A stretch of DNA of 64,000 bases from Streptomyces sp. 378 (GCF_030124145.1 NZ_JASKMS010000008.1:186001-250000), one strand, 5' to 3'. Positions 26,550 through 35,619 are shown, counted from the stretch's first letter. Notes: generated by a model from the sequence alone, not told the origin. Numbers and translations: made by a program.

Positions 26550-26843
26550 TCAGACGAGCGGATCCAGGAAGGTCAGCACGGAGGCGTCCTCCTCGATCAG
26601 CGGGGTGAGGGCGGCGTTGAACGGGCCGCCGTACGGGGCGTTCAGGTGCGCCTGGAAGGCGTCCTCGTCCCGGTACACCTCGAAGATCCAGAAGGCGCGC
26701 GGGTGGGCTGCCTTGGTGTAGACGTCGAAGGCGAGGTTGCCTTCCTCCTCGCGCACCTTCAGGGCGTAGTCCCCGATCATGCGGGCCACCTCGGCCTCCG
26801 CTCCCTCACGGGCGGTGAACTCGGCGAGCAGGGTCTTCTTCAT
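26550..26843 (-). CDS. Putative quinol monooxygenase (ABM domain)
   Basis: A 97-residue ferredoxin-like-fold protein beginning MKKTLLAEFTAREGAEAEVARMI. LAFDVYTKAAHPRAFWIFEVYRDEDAFQAHLNAPY is the hallmark ABM segment (E-x-Y-x-D-x-x-A-F-x-x-H). Members are cofactor-free monooxygenases (YgiN, ActVA-Orf6-like) or heme-degrading enzymes. It sits 15 nt downstream of the levanase gene on the same strand and could be co-transcribed with it. No link to fructan use is known. Confidence 0.85.
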   Translation of the reverse strand: MKKTLLAEFTAREGAEAEVARMIGDYALKVREEEGNLAFDVYTKAAHPRAFWIFEVYRDEDAFQAHLNAPYGGPFNAALTPLIEEDASVLTFLDPLV

Positions 26844-26858
26844 GGTCCGGTGTCCTTG

Positions 26859-29420
26859 TCAGTCGTGTGCGGAGTCGAGGTGCCAGACGCGGGCGCGGTC
26901 CAGCCTCACCGAGCCGTTCTCGGCGAAGATCTGCACTCCCTGGGCGGCGGGGTCGGGGAAGATCTGGTCGGTGATCACGGCCTCGCCGCTGCCGCCGAAG
27001 ACCTCGACGGACGACCAGTCGACGAGGATCCGCAGCCTCACCTTGCCGTTCTCGGCCTTCAACGGCGCGGTCTGGACACCGGGGAAGGTGCTGTGGAAGT
27101 CCACGGCACCGGAGCGGGTGCGGTCGACGTACAGCTCCTGGGTCGTGGTGTCGTAGCCGATGACGGTCTCCTCGCCTCCGGCGCCGGTGCGCACCTTCAG
27201 GCCGAAGCGTTCGGCGTCCTCGAGGGAGAAGGTCGCCTCGATGTCGAGTGCCTTGCCCTGGGCGGCGGGGCCGATCAGTGGCCGGGTGGCGCTTTCGACG
27301 GTGACGCCGGACGCCGTCGGCGGCCCGCTCTTCCGGAGGGACTTCAGGCTGTCCACCGGCTTGCTGGTCAGCCGGATCCGGCCGTCGATCGTGCGCAGGG
27401 CCATCTCCCGGGGAATGCTCTGCGCGCCGCGCCAGGGCGAGGTGGGGGTGGCGCCGCTGTAGTCCCAGTTGCTCATCCAGCCGATCATGTGGCGCTTGGC
27501 GCCCGGCGCGTTCTCCCAGGACACGGCCGCGTAGTAGTCCTTGCCGTAGTCGGCCCAGTCGGCGCGCTGTACGGCGGACCGGGCGGGGGCGTCGGCGGCG
27601 GTGAACCGGTCGGCCAGGATGTGGCCCCAGCCGCCGGTGTTCAGGTCGACGATCTGGATGCGTGCCTTCTTGCCGGCGTAGGGACGCAGGTCGAAGGAGG
27701 CCCAGTCCAGGGTTTCGCTGTCGGCGCCGGTGGCGCTGCGGACGATCCGGCCGTCGACGACCAGGTTGACGGATGTCTCCCGGGAGACGGGGTGCGCCTC
27801 GGCGTCGGACAGCATGATGTGGTCGACGTTGATGTGACCCCAGCCGCCGGTGTTGTCGTCGACGATCCTGATCCGCGCCTTCTTGCCGGCGAGGTCCTTG
27901 ACGTTCCAGGAGGCCCAGTCGAGCGCCTCGCCGTCCTTCCCGGTGGTGCTGCGGACCACCTGGCCGTCGACGAGGAGTTCGACTGCGGTGGGGTGGTCGG
28001 TGCCGGTGGGATGGTTGCCGCCGCCGACGAGGAAGTTGACGTGGTCCTTGTCGAGGGTGAATTCCGGCGAGGTGAGGGTGCCGGTGGTGGAGTCGCCGTT
28101 CAGGTAGCTGTTGACGAGGCCGCCGCCCCGGAACCCGGAGACGTGCTGCTGGTCGGGGAGGGTGCCGGTGGCCGGTGCCGAGCCGAAGGCCTGGCCGGTC
28201 GTCGTCCAGTCGCCGTAGCTGCCGCCTTCGAAGTCGGCCAGGACCGTTCCCGCGGGCGGGTCGCCCTGTTCCAGGGGCGTCCCGGACACGTGCGGGTGCC
28301 GTCCGCCACCGACCTTGAAGTTCAGGTAGCGGCTGTCGACGGTGAACTCGGGCGAGGTGAGGATGCCGGTGGTCGCGTCACCGCCGTGGAAGCTGTTGGC
28401 GAGCCCCTTGCCGTCGAAACCGTCGACGGTCCCCTGTCCGTCCAGCGCCCCGGCCGCCGGTCCGGCGCCGAACGCGGTACCGGTGGTCGTCCACGCGCCG
28501 AAGTCGGTGTGCTCGAAGTCCTGCGTCACCGTGCCGGCGGGCGGGGTGTAGGTGCCCTTGTCCTCGGCGGTGAACTTCTTGCCGTCGAAGTCGCCGAGGA
28601 AGTACTGGGCGGCCGAACCGCCCGCGATGCCGCCGGGGTTGATGTTGACGACGAGGACCCACTTGATGTTGTCCTTGTCCCCGTCGACCGCGAGGGGGAA
28701 CAGGTCGGGGCACTCCCACACGCCGCCCGTCGCGCCGGCCGGCCCGAAGTCGCTGAGCAGCTCCCAGTCCTTGAGGTTCTTCGACGCGTAGAACCGCACC
28801 TTGTGCTCGGTGGACAGCGACACCGTCATCAGCCAGCGCTTGGTCGGCTCGTGCCACTGGACCTTGGGGTCGCGGAATTCCTTGGAGCCGATGTCGATGA
28901 CCGGATTGCCCTGGTACTTGGTCCAGGTACGGCCGCGGTCGGTGCTGTAGGCGAGCGACTGGGCCTGGATGCCCGTGCTCTTGTGATGGCTGGTGTAGAC
29001 CGCCACCATGGGCGGGTTCTGCCTGGTGCCGAAGCCGGTGGTGTTGTCCCGGTCGACGACCGCGCTGCCGGAGAACACCATCTCCTCGTCGTCGTGCGAC
29101 AGAGCGAGCGGCAGTTCCTTCCAGTGCACGAGGTCCTTGCTCACCGCGTGCCCCCAGGACATGTCGCCCCACACGTTGCCGCTCGGGTTGTACTGGTAGA
29201 AGAGGTGGTACTCGCCCTTGTGGTACACGAGGCCGTTGGGGTCGTTCATCCAGTTCTTCTCCGGGGTGAAGTGGAACTGGGGCCGGTATCTCTCGGAGCG
29301 CGGCGGGGGATCGGCGGCGACGGCCTGGGGGGCCGGTACGGCTGCGGACAGGGCGCAGACGGTCGCCACAGCGGCGATCATCCGTGCACGGGCCTGCCGG
29401 GATGCACGTCCTGAGCTCAT
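26859..29420 (-). CDS. Secreted GH32 levanase/fructanase with nested inserted modules
   Basis: An 853-residue secreted beta-fructosidase. The N-terminus MSSGRASRQARARMIAAVATVCALSAAVPAPQAVAA is a signal peptide. The propeller motifs are WMNDPNG (nucleophile Asp60), FRDP (~184) and WECPD (acid/base Glu ~235). The blade-5 sequence WADYGKDYYAAVSW comes only near residue 622, followed by a C-terminal beta-sandwich ending SAHD. Between them (~295-605) lie two copies of a module of type DFxxGxxGxWTTTGxAFG...NFxVGGGxHP...DGxVVRS...NTGGWGH, one inserted inside the other. ATG 29420 has AGGAG upstream. It hydrolyses levan or inulin outside the cell to feed the neighbouring fructose transporter. A tandem LacI-type operator lies upstream. 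Confidence 0.93.
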   Translation of the reverse strand: MSSGRASRQARARMIAAVATVCALSAAVPAPQAVAADPPPRSERYRPQFHFTPEKNWMNDPNGLVYHKGEYHLFYQYNPSGNVWGDMSWGHAVSKDLVHWKELPLALSHDDEEMVFSGSAVVDRDNTTGFGTRQNPPMVAVYTSHHKSTGIQAQSLAYSTDRGRTWTKYQGNPVIDIGSKEFRDPKVQWHEPTKRWLMTVSLSTEHKVRFYASKNLKDWELLSDFGPAGATGGVWECPDLFPLAVDGDKDNIKWVLVVNINPGGIAGGSAAQYFLGDFDGKKFTAEDKGTYTPPAGTVTQDFEHTDFGAWTTTGTAFGAGPAAGALDGQGTVDGFDGKGLANSFHGGDATTGILTSPEFTVDSRYLNFKVGGGRHPHVSGTPLEQGDPPAGTVLADFEGGSYGDWTTTGQAFGSAPATGTLPDQQHVSGFRGGGLVNSYLNGDSTTGTLTSPEFTLDKDHVNFLVGGGNHPTGTDHPTAVELLVDGQVVRSTTGKDGEALDWASWNVKDLAGKKARIRIVDDNTGGWGHINVDHIMLSDAEAHPVSRETSVNLVVDGRIVRSATGADSETLDWASFDLRPYAGKKARIQIVDLNTGGWGHILADRFTAADAPARSAVQRADWADYGKDYYAAVSWENAPGAKRHMIGWMSNWDYSGATPTSPWRGAQSIPREMALRTIDGRIRLTSKPVDSLKSLRKSGPPTASGVTVESATRPLIGPAAQGKALDIEATFSLEDAERFGLKVRTGAGGEETVIGYDTTTQELYVDRTRSGAVDFHSTFPGVQTAPLKAENGKVRLRILVDWSSVEVFGGSGEAVITDQIFPDPAAQGVQIFAENGSVRLDRARVWHLDSAHD

Positions 29421-29527
29421 CGCGTCTCCTGTGCTGCGGCCGTCCGCACGGCGGAGTCCGACGCCCGGGCGGAACCGGCCAGAGAGTGACACCCTCCGGG
29501 CGCTGTCGTCCACCGCGCGGAAAGGGG

Positions 29528-29557
29528 TGTCATCGTTGACTTGTGTCATCGATGACA
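29528..29557. promoter_or_regulatory. Tandem LacI-type operators upstream of the levanase gene
   Basis: TGTCATCGTTGACT at 29528 and the perfect palindrome TGTCATCGATGACA at 29544, 16 bp apart, both with the central CG of LacI-family sites. They lie ~110-140 nt before the GH32 start. The reverse complement nearly equals the pair at 30795-30824. Confidence 0.78.
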
Positions 29558-29640
29558 TCGAGTGGCCCGATGATGGACGCAATCCGGTCGACGCGTCAAC
29601 GGTTCGGCCAGGATGCCGTGTTGGGCGGGTCGACCGTCCC

Positions 29641-30603
29641 TCATACGCGGTCGGCTGCGGCGAACTGCTCCAACTGGCTCTGCCACGGAGGGTTGGGGCC
29701 GGCGACCGAGCAGGTCAGGGCCGCGACCCGGGTGGCGAAGCGGCACGCTTCCGCGATGTCGTCGAGACGGGTCTCCGCCAGGCGGCCCCCGAGGAGGCCG
29801 CGGACGCCGAGGTGGTGCAGCAGCCCTGCCGTGAAGGAGTCCCCCGCCCCGACCGTGTCGGCGACAGTCGTCTGCACGGCAGGCACCTCCACCCGTTCGC
29901 CGGCGAGCGAGGCCAGGGCGCCGTCGCCGCCCCGCGTGATCACCACGAGCCTCGCGCCGGCCGCGTGCCAGAGGTCGCACGCCTCCTCGGGCGGCGTGCC
30001 CGGCAGCAGCAGTTCCAGGTCGTCCTCGCTCAGCCGCAGCACGTCGGCGAGGCCGCACCAGTGCGCCAGCCGGGCGCGGTAGACATCGGGGTGGACGAGC
30101 AGCGGCCGGACGTTGGGGTCGATGCTGATGGTCGCGTGCGGGGCGGCCGCCGCCAGGAAGTCCTCGACCACCGCCGCTCCGGGCTCCCGCACCAGGGCCA
30201 GGGAACCGGTGTGCACGCAGGCGGTCGCGGAGAGGTCCACCCGTGCCAGTTCCCGCGCCGTCCACTGCCAGTCGGCCGTGTTCTGCGCGTGGAAGGAGAA
30301 CGCGGCCCGCCCCTGGGCGTCCAGCTCCGCCACGGCCAGGGTGCTGGGTTCCGCGGCCCGGACGGCGCTCGACAGGTCTACACCGGACGTCTCCAGGTGG
30401 GCACGGAACAGGCGGCCGAAGACGTCGTCCGACAGCCGCGCGAGGAAGCGGGCCGGGGTGCCGAGCCGGGCCAGTGACACGGCCGTATTCGCAGGTCCCC
30501 CGCCGGGCAGCACCCGCAGGGCGAGTTCGCCGGAGGCGCTTGCGGGTTCGGCGAACGCGTCCGCGACGCACTCCCCCAGGACGGTGATCTGGCGCGGGCT
30601 CAT
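29641..30603 (-). CDS. PfkB-family fructokinase
   Basis: A 320-residue sugar kinase. The N-terminal ITVLGECVADAF and GGGPANTAVSLARLG form the sugar-binding PfkB signature. The C-terminal DTVGAGDSFTAGLLHHLG holds the catalytic Asp and the anion hole, and VVITRGGDGAL is typical of fructokinases. It should phosphorylate imported fructose to fructose-6-phosphate. It lies between the levanase gene and the transporter operon, is transcribed toward the former, and shares its ~280-nt upstream region, including tandem operators, with the divergent transporter. Confidence 0.9.
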   Translation of the reverse strand: MSPRQITVLGECVADAFAEPASASGELALRVLPGGGPANTAVSLARLGTPARFLARLSDDVFGRLFRAHLETSGVDLSSAVRAAEPSTLAVAELDAQGRAAFSFHAQNTADWQWTARELARVDLSATACVHTGSLALVREPGAAVVEDFLAAAAPHATISIDPNVRPLLVHPDVYRARLAHWCGLADVLRLSEDDLELLLPGTPPEEACDLWHAAGARLVVITRGGDGALASLAGERVEVPAVQTTVADTVGAGDSFTAGLLHHLGVRGLLGGRLAETRLDDIAEACRFATRVAALTCSVAGPNPPWQSQLEQFAAADRV

Positions 30604-30794
30604 GGGCTGCTCTTCTCTGACGGACGTACGGGCACACCGGGCGGGTGGTGGCGCGGTGGGCGGGCGGGGACGGTGCGGACGGCCGCGGCGTCGGCCGCCA
30701 TCACTGCGGGGAGGTCGCGAGGCGTTGCCGATTTGTGACGAACGCAGGGCATTGACGTTTCCGGGAGAGGGAGTCCATCATCCTCGCCATGCGG

Positions 30795-30824
30795 TGTCAA
30801 CGATGACATAAGTCAACGATGACA
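30795..30824. promoter_or_regulatory. Tandem LacI-type operators between fructokinase and sugar-ABC operon
   Basis: TGTCAACGATGACA (30795) and AGTCAACGATGACA (30811) with 16-bp spacing, 61-90 nt before the binding-protein ATG. Sequence and spacing match the levanase operator pair, so both are probably bound by the LacI regulator at 33987-35018. Confidence 0.8.
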
Positions 30825-30884
30825 CTCCGAGCGGCCAGCTCCGTCGCCAGCCCTCTGCCGCTCGCCACACCTCAGGAGTCGAAC

Positions 30885-31904
30885 ATGCCTCGCACCACTC
30901 GTCTGTCCTCCTCCCTCCTCAGAGCGGCCGCCGTCACAGGTGTCGCGGCCCTCACCCTGACGGCCTGCGGATCCGGCTCCGGTTCGGGCTCCGCCGGCTC
31001 ATCGGGCTCGGGCAGTGTCAAGGTCGGCCTGATCACCAAGACCGACACCAACCCGTTCTTCGTGAAGATGAAGGAGGGCGCGGAGAAGGCCGCCAAGGAG
31101 AACGGCGCCGAACTGTCCACCGCCGCAGGCAAGTTCGACGGGGACAACGCCGGTCAGGTCACCGCCCTGGAGAACATGGTCGCCGCCGGAGTGAAGGGCA
31201 TCCTGATCACTCCGAGCGACTCGAAGGCGATCGTGCCCGCGATCGAGAAGGCCAAGGCCAAGGGTGTTCTGGTCATCGCCCTGGACACCCCGACCGACCC
31301 GCAGAGCGCGGTCGACGCCCTCTTCGCCACCGACAACCTCAAGGCGGGCGAGCTGATCGGCCAGTACGCCAAGGCCGCCATGAAGGGCAAGTCCGCCAAG
31401 ATCGCCGCCCTCGACCTGGCGCCGGGTGTCTCCGTCGGCATCCAGCGGCACGACGGCTTCCTCAAGGGCTTCGGCGCCACCGACAAGGACGTCGCCTGCG
31501 CCCAGGACACCGGCGGCGACCAGGCCAAGGGCCAGACCGCCATGGAGAACTGCCTCCAGAAGGAACCCGGCATCAACGTCGTCTACACGATCAACGAACC
31601 GGCCGCCCTGGGCGCGTACACCGCGCTCAAGGCCAAGGGACGGGAGAAGGACGTGCTGATCGTCTCCGTCGACGGCGGCTGCACCGGCACCCAGGCGGTC
31701 AAGGACGGCAAGATCGCCGCGACCTCGCAGCAGTACCCGCTGAAGATGGCCGCCGAGGGCGTCAAGGCCGTCGTGGCGTTCGCCAAGGACGGCAAGAAGG
31801 CGTCCGGTTACACCGACACGGGCGTCACGCTGATCACCGACAAGGCGCAGGACGGCGTCACCTCCAAGGACACCGGCTACGGCCTGGAGAACTGCTGGGG
31901 CTGA
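30885..31904 (+). CDS. Sugar ABC transporter substrate-binding lipoprotein (fructose-type)
   Basis: A 339-residue lipoprotein: MPRTTRLSSSLLRAAAVTGVAALTLTAC, with lipobox LTAC and a Gly/Ser linker. The mature part is a Peripla_BP_4 (RbsB/FrcB-like) protein: VGLITKTDTNPFFVKMKEGAEKAA, ILITPSDSKAIVPAI and VIALDTPTDP. It captures a monosaccharide, most likely fructose from levan, for the permease and ATPase downstream. ATG 30885 has AGGAG at good spacing; the longer frame from 30819 runs back through the operator. First gene of the transporter operon. Confidence 0.9.
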   Translation: MPRTTRLSSSLLRAAAVTGVAALTLTACGSGSGSGSAGSSGSGSVKVGLITKTDTNPFFVKMKEGAEKAAKENGAELSTAAGKFDGDNAGQVTALENMVAAGVKGILITPSDSKAIVPAIEKAKAKGVLVIALDTPTDPQSAVDALFATDNLKAGELIGQYAKAAMKGKSAKIAALDLAPGVSVGIQRHDGFLKGFGATDKDVACAQDTGGDQAKGQTAMENCLQKEPGINVVYTINEPAALGAYTALKAKGREKDVLIVSVDGGCTGTQAVKDGKIAATSQQYPLKMAAEGVKAVVAFAKDGKKASGYTDTGVTLITDKAQDGVTSKDTGYGLENCWG

Positions 31905-31943
31905 GCCGCCCCGACGACCGTACGACGGCGCCTCCCCTCCCTC

Positions 31944-31986
31944 GGGGCGGCCGGCCCCTCCTCCCGACCGAGGGGACGGCCGCCCC
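31944..31986 (+). terminator. Intra-operon hairpin after the binding-protein gene
   Basis: GGGGCGGCCG (31944) pairs with CGGCCGCCCC (31977), enclosing a second stem CCCCTC/GAGGGG. Placed between binding-protein and permease genes, it may stabilise the upstream mRNA or partly stop transcription, giving more binding protein than membrane parts. Confidence 0.6.
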
Positions 31987-32084
31987 CTCGTTCCCTTGTC
32001 CTCCGGCTTCTGCTCTTCCTCCGGCTCCTCCGCCGAGGGCGGACGGGGACGGACAAGGACTCCGTCTTCCGACAAGGACTTCGC

Positions 32085-33098
32085 ATGACCGCCACGTCCA
32101 CGCCTCCGAGCACGTCCTCGCCGTACGCCGGGCTCAAAGCGCCGACCACGGCCCGCCGACTGCTCACGGCACCCACCACCGGCCCCCTGGCCGCCCTCCT
32201 CCTGGCCTGCCTCTTCTTCTCCTTGTCGACCGAGCAGTTCCTCACGGGCGGCAACTTCTCGCTGATCGTGCAGCAGGTCATGGTCGTCGGCACCCTCGCC
32301 ATCGGCCAGACCCTGATCATCCTCACGGCGGGCATCGACCTGTCGTGCGGCGCGGTGATGGCGTTCGGCAGCATCATGATCGCCAAGATGGCCGCCGAGG
32401 GCTCGCTGCCCCCGCTCGTCGCCATCGCCGTGGGCATCGGCGTCTGCGGCGGATTCGGGCTGCTGAACGGGCTGTTGGTGCAGAAGATCCCGCTGCCGCC
32501 GTTCATCGTCACCCTCGGCATGCTCAACGTGGCGTTCGCGCTGACCCACATCTACTCCGAGGAGCAGACGGTCACCAACCTGCCCGGCCCGCTGACGGCC
32601 CTCGGACAGACCTTCCCGCTCGGCAACACCGACATCACCTACGGCTCCCTGGTCACCATCGCCCTGTTCCTCCTCCTCGCCTACGCGCTGAGCAGCACCG
32701 GCTGGGGCCGTCACGTCTACGCCCTGGGCAACAGCCAGGAAGCGGCGCGGCTGAACGGCATCCGCACCTCCCGCCTGACCATCGGCGTCTACACCACGGC
32801 CGGCCTGCTCTACGGCATCGCCGCCCTGCTGCTCATCTCCCGCACCGGAGTCGGCGACCCCCAGGCGGGACAGACCGACAACCTCGACAGCATCACCGCC
32901 GTGGTCCTCGGCGGCACCAGCCTCTTCGGCGGACGCGGTGCGGTGCTGGGCACCTTCATCGGCGTCCTCATCGTCGGTGTCTTCCGCAACGGACTTCAGC
33001 TGATGGGCGTCGCCTCCATCTACCAGACCCTGATCACCGGCGTCCTGGTGATCCTCGCGGTGACCGTCGACCAGATCTCCCGGAAGAAGGCCCGATGA
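32085..33098 (+). CDS. Sugar ABC transporter permease (FrcC/RbsC-like)
   Basis: A 337-residue inner-membrane protein of the BPD_transp_2 family with about 8-10 hydrophobic segments. Family signatures are GQTLIILTAGIDLSCGAVMAFGSIM, IPLPPFIVTLGMLN and ITAVVLGGTSLFGGRGAVLGTFIG. AAGGAC precedes the ATG at 32085. It forms the translocation channel, probably as a homodimer, with the downstream ATPase. The stop overlaps the ATPase start (ATGA). Confidence 0.92.
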   Translation: MTATSTPPSTSSPYAGLKAPTTARRLLTAPTTGPLAALLLACLFFSLSTEQFLTGGNFSLIVQQVMVVGTLAIGQTLIILTAGIDLSCGAVMAFGSIMIAKMAAEGSLPPLVAIAVGIGVCGGFGLLNGLLVQKIPLPPFIVTLGMLNVAFALTHIYSEEQTVTNLPGPLTALGQTFPLGNTDITYGSLVTIALFLLLAYALSSTGWGRHVYALGNSQEAARLNGIRTSRLTIGVYTTAGLLYGIAALLLISRTGVGDPQAGQTDNLDSITAVVLGGTSLFGGRGAVLGTFIGVLIVGVFRNGLQLMGVASIYQTLITGVLVILAVTVDQISRKKAR

Positions 33099-33922
33099 CC
33101 TCCTCCACGCCCGTCCTTCAGGCCCGCGGTCTGGTCAAGCGCTACGGCCATGTCACCGCCATCGACGGCGCCGACTTCGACCTGATGCCCGGTGAGGTCC
33201 TCGCCGTCATCGGAGACAACGGAGCGGGCAAGACCAGCCTCATCAAGGCACTCACCGGTGCGGTCGTCCCGGACGAGGGCGAGATCCGCCTCAACGGCGA
33301 GCCGATCCAGTTCTCCGGCCCGCAGAGTGCCCGCGCCCACGGCATCGAGACGGTCTACCAGGACCTGGCCGTGGCCGCGTCCATGGACATCGCCTCGAAC
33401 ATGTTCCTCGGCCGTGAGCTCCGCCGCCCCGGCGTCCTCGGCAGCGTCTTCCGCATGCTGGACAAGAAGCGCATGCGGAAGGAGGCCGCCGAGCACATGG
33501 CCGACCTGAAGATCGGCCTGCGCTCGCTGACCCAGTCGGTCGAGACGCTCTCCGGCGGACAGCGGCAGGCCGTCGCGGTCGCCCGTTCCGTCGCCTGGGC
33601 CCGCAGTGTCGTCGTCATGGACGAGCCCACCGCCGCCCTCGGCGTCAAGGAGTCCGGACAGGTCCTCGACCTCATCCGCCGGGTCCGCGACAAGGGCATG
33701 CCGGTGGTGCTGATCAGCCACAACATGCCCCATGTCTTCGAGATCGCCGACCGGATCCACATCCACCGGCTGGGTCGGCGCGCCGCCGTGATCAAGCCGG
33801 CCGACTACTCCATGGCGGAGGTCGTGGCCATCATGACCGGCGCACTCACCGTCGACGCGGCCGGGGATACTGTCGTAGCGGATTCCGCGGCGGCGAAGGC
33901 CGCTGGAGTCCAGGCCAACTGA
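33095..33922 (+). CDS. Sugar ABC transporter ATP-binding protein (FrcA-like)
   Basis: A 275-residue ATPase with a single nucleotide-binding domain, unlike the duplicated RbsA/MglA type, and so FrcA-like. Walker A GDNGAGKTSLIKAL, Q-loop VYQDLAVA, signature LSGGQRQAVAVARSVAW, Walker B VVVMDEPTAALG and switch His ISHNM are all present. It couples ATP hydrolysis to import. It starts inside the permease stop codon (ATGA) and precedes the lacI gene by ~65 nt. Confidence 0.92.
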   Translation: MTSSTPVLQARGLVKRYGHVTAIDGADFDLMPGEVLAVIGDNGAGKTSLIKALTGAVVPDEGEIRLNGEPIQFSGPQSARAHGIETVYQDLAVAASMDIASNMFLGRELRRPGVLGSVFRMLDKKRMRKEAAEHMADLKIGLRSLTQSVETLSGGQRQAVAVARSVAWARSVVVMDEPTAALGVKESGQVLDLIRRVRDKGMPVVLISHNMPHVFEIADRIHIHRLGRRAAVIKPADYSMAEVVAIMTGALTVDAAGDTVVADSAAAKAAGVQAN

Positions 33923-33986
33923 AGCACTCACAGGTACCGGCCGAGGCCGCGGCCGGGACCGACGAGCACAGGAGACTGTTTCCTCC

Positions 33987-35018
33987 ATGGCAGCGAACCG
34001 CCGCCCGACCATGGCAGACGTCGCCCGAGAAGTGGGCGTCAGCGCCAAGACCGTCTCCCGGGTTCTCAATGAGGACGGATACGCCTCGGAACAGACCAGG
34101 GAACAGGTTCTCGCCGCCGTTGCCAAGCTCGGCTTCCAGCCGAACCTCATGGCCCGCAACATCCGGGTGGGAGGGCCCGACACCACGATCGGACTGGTCG
34201 TCCCCGACCTGGCCAACCCCTTCTTCGGGGCCGTGGCCAGGAGTATCGAGGACACGGTCCGCGACCGGGGCCTGACCCTGCTCGTGGGCTCCTCCGCGGA
34301 CGACCCCGACCGCGAGCGCTCGTTGACCGACAAGTTCCTCGCCCGCCGCGTCAGCATCCTCATGGTCGTACCGTCCGTCGGCGCCGACCACTCCCCTCTC
34401 AAAGCCCACCGCACCGCGGGACTGCCCGTCGTCTTCATCGACCGCCCCGGCACGGGCCTGGCCACGGACAGCGTCGTCAGCTCCAACCGGGACGGCTCCC
34501 ACGAGGGCGTCGCCCACCTGATCGCCCATGGACACCGGCGCATCGGCTTCATCGGCGACCTGCCCACCAAGCTCTACACCCGCCGCGAGCGCCTGGCCGG
34601 CTACCGCGCGGCGCTGCAGGAAGCCGAGATTCCCTACGACCGCTCACTCGTCGTCAGCGCGCACGACCAGCAGGGCGCCGAGGCGGTGACCGCGAAACTG
34701 CTCGACCTGGCCGATCCCCCCACGGCCCTGTACGCGGGCAACAACATCATGGCGATGGGCATAGTGGCCGAACTCGCCCGCAGCAAGCGCAAGGACGTCG
34801 CCTTCGTCGCCTTCGACGACGTCTCGCTCGCCGAAGCCCTCGAACCGGCGCTGACCGTCGTGGCCCAGGACCCCGGGGAAATCGGCAGGACCGCGGCGGC
34901 GACCGCCCTCGCCCGCCTGGACGGCGACCGGTCCCGGGCACGGACCGTCACCGTCCCCACCCGCTTGATCGTCCGAGGCTCGGGCGAACAGCGGGCGCCC
35001 GGCACACGGGAGTCATGA
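33987..35018 (+). CDS. LacI-family regulator of the fructan/fructose regulon
   Basis: A 343-residue regulator. The N-terminal HTH (TMADVAREVGVSAKTVSRVLNEDGYAS) is followed by the hinge helix LMARNIRVGG. The periplasmic-binding-protein-like effector domain has IGLVVPDLANPFFGAVARSIED and HGHRRIGFIGD. It is the last gene of the transporter operon and most likely represses it, the fructokinase and the levanase through the tandem TGTCAWCGATGACA sites. Fructose or a phosphorylated derivative is the probable inducer (inference). Confidence 0.9.
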   Translation: MAANRRPTMADVAREVGVSAKTVSRVLNEDGYASEQTREQVLAAVAKLGFQPNLMARNIRVGGPDTTIGLVVPDLANPFFGAVARSIEDTVRDRGLTLLVGSSADDPDRERSLTDKFLARRVSILMVVPSVGADHSPLKAHRTAGLPVVFIDRPGTGLATDSVVSSNRDGSHEGVAHLIAHGHRRIGFIGDLPTKLYTRRERLAGYRAALQEAEIPYDRSLVVSAHDQQGAEAVTAKLLDLADPPTALYAGNNIMAMGIVAELARSKRKDVAFVAFDDVSLAEALEPALTVVAQDPGEIGRTAAATALARLDGDRSRARTVTVPTRLIVRGSGEQRAPGTRES

Positions 35019-35055
35019 ACGGGCCGTCTCCGCCGGGGCGGGGGCATCTGCCCTG

Positions 35056-35619
35056 TCATGTGGCCGGGCCGGACACGGACTCGATCCACTCCTCGACGGC
35101 GACGACATCCGCCCACTGCGGGAACAACCGCTCGATGAGGACCCGGTGCACCTCCGGGTCGGTGTCCAGGCAGGCGTCGGCGAGGACGGTGAGCCCGAAG
35201 TCCAGATCGTTCGCCTGGCACACGGTGGACAGCACCACGGCGCTGGTGGCGATGCCGGTGAGCACGAGGCTGTCGATGCCGCGCGCCCGCAGCACCACGT
35301 CGAGATCGCTGCCCGAGAACGCGCTCGCCCGCCTCTTGGTGACCACCACACCCGGCCGGGGCGCGACCTCGGGGTGGATCTCGGTGCCCGGGGCGCCCTC
35401 GACGTAGAGGCCGGCCTGTGCGACGGCGGCGAGAGCCCTGTTGCGCGTCCCGACCTCCGGGAAACCGGGACGCAGTGCGATGACCACGTAGATCACCGGG
35501 ATGCCCGCCGCCCGGGCCCCGTCGATGGCCCTGCGCAGGCGCGACAGGTATCCGGAGCCGTCGTCGGCGATGTCCACGATGGCCCGTTGGACGTCCATCA
35601 CGAGTAAGGCGTTGCTCAA
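35056..35619 (-). CDS. Isochorismatase-family hydrolase, Cys position changed
   Basis: A 187-residue cysteine-hydrolase-fold protein. ALLVMDVQRAIVD carries the triad Asp (Asp9) and VVVTKRRASAFSGSDLD the Lys. The segment that usually holds the nucleophile Cys (GxATDxCV) reads GIATSAVVLST, so a Cys is absent there. Several actinobacterial members share a similar GIATS segment (from memory), which suggests a distinct or non-amidase chemistry. It converges with lacI, 37 nt apart, and is probably a single-gene transcript. Confidence 0.85.
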   Translation of the reverse strand: MSNALLVMDVQRAIVDIADDGSGYLSRLRRAIDGARAAGIPVIYVVIALRPGFPEVGTRNRALAAVAQAGLYVEGAPGTEIHPEVAPRPGVVVTKRRASAFSGSDLDVVLRARGIDSLVLTGIATSAVVLSTVCQANDLDFGLTVLADACLDTDPEVHRVLIERLFPQWADVVAVEEWIESVSGPAT

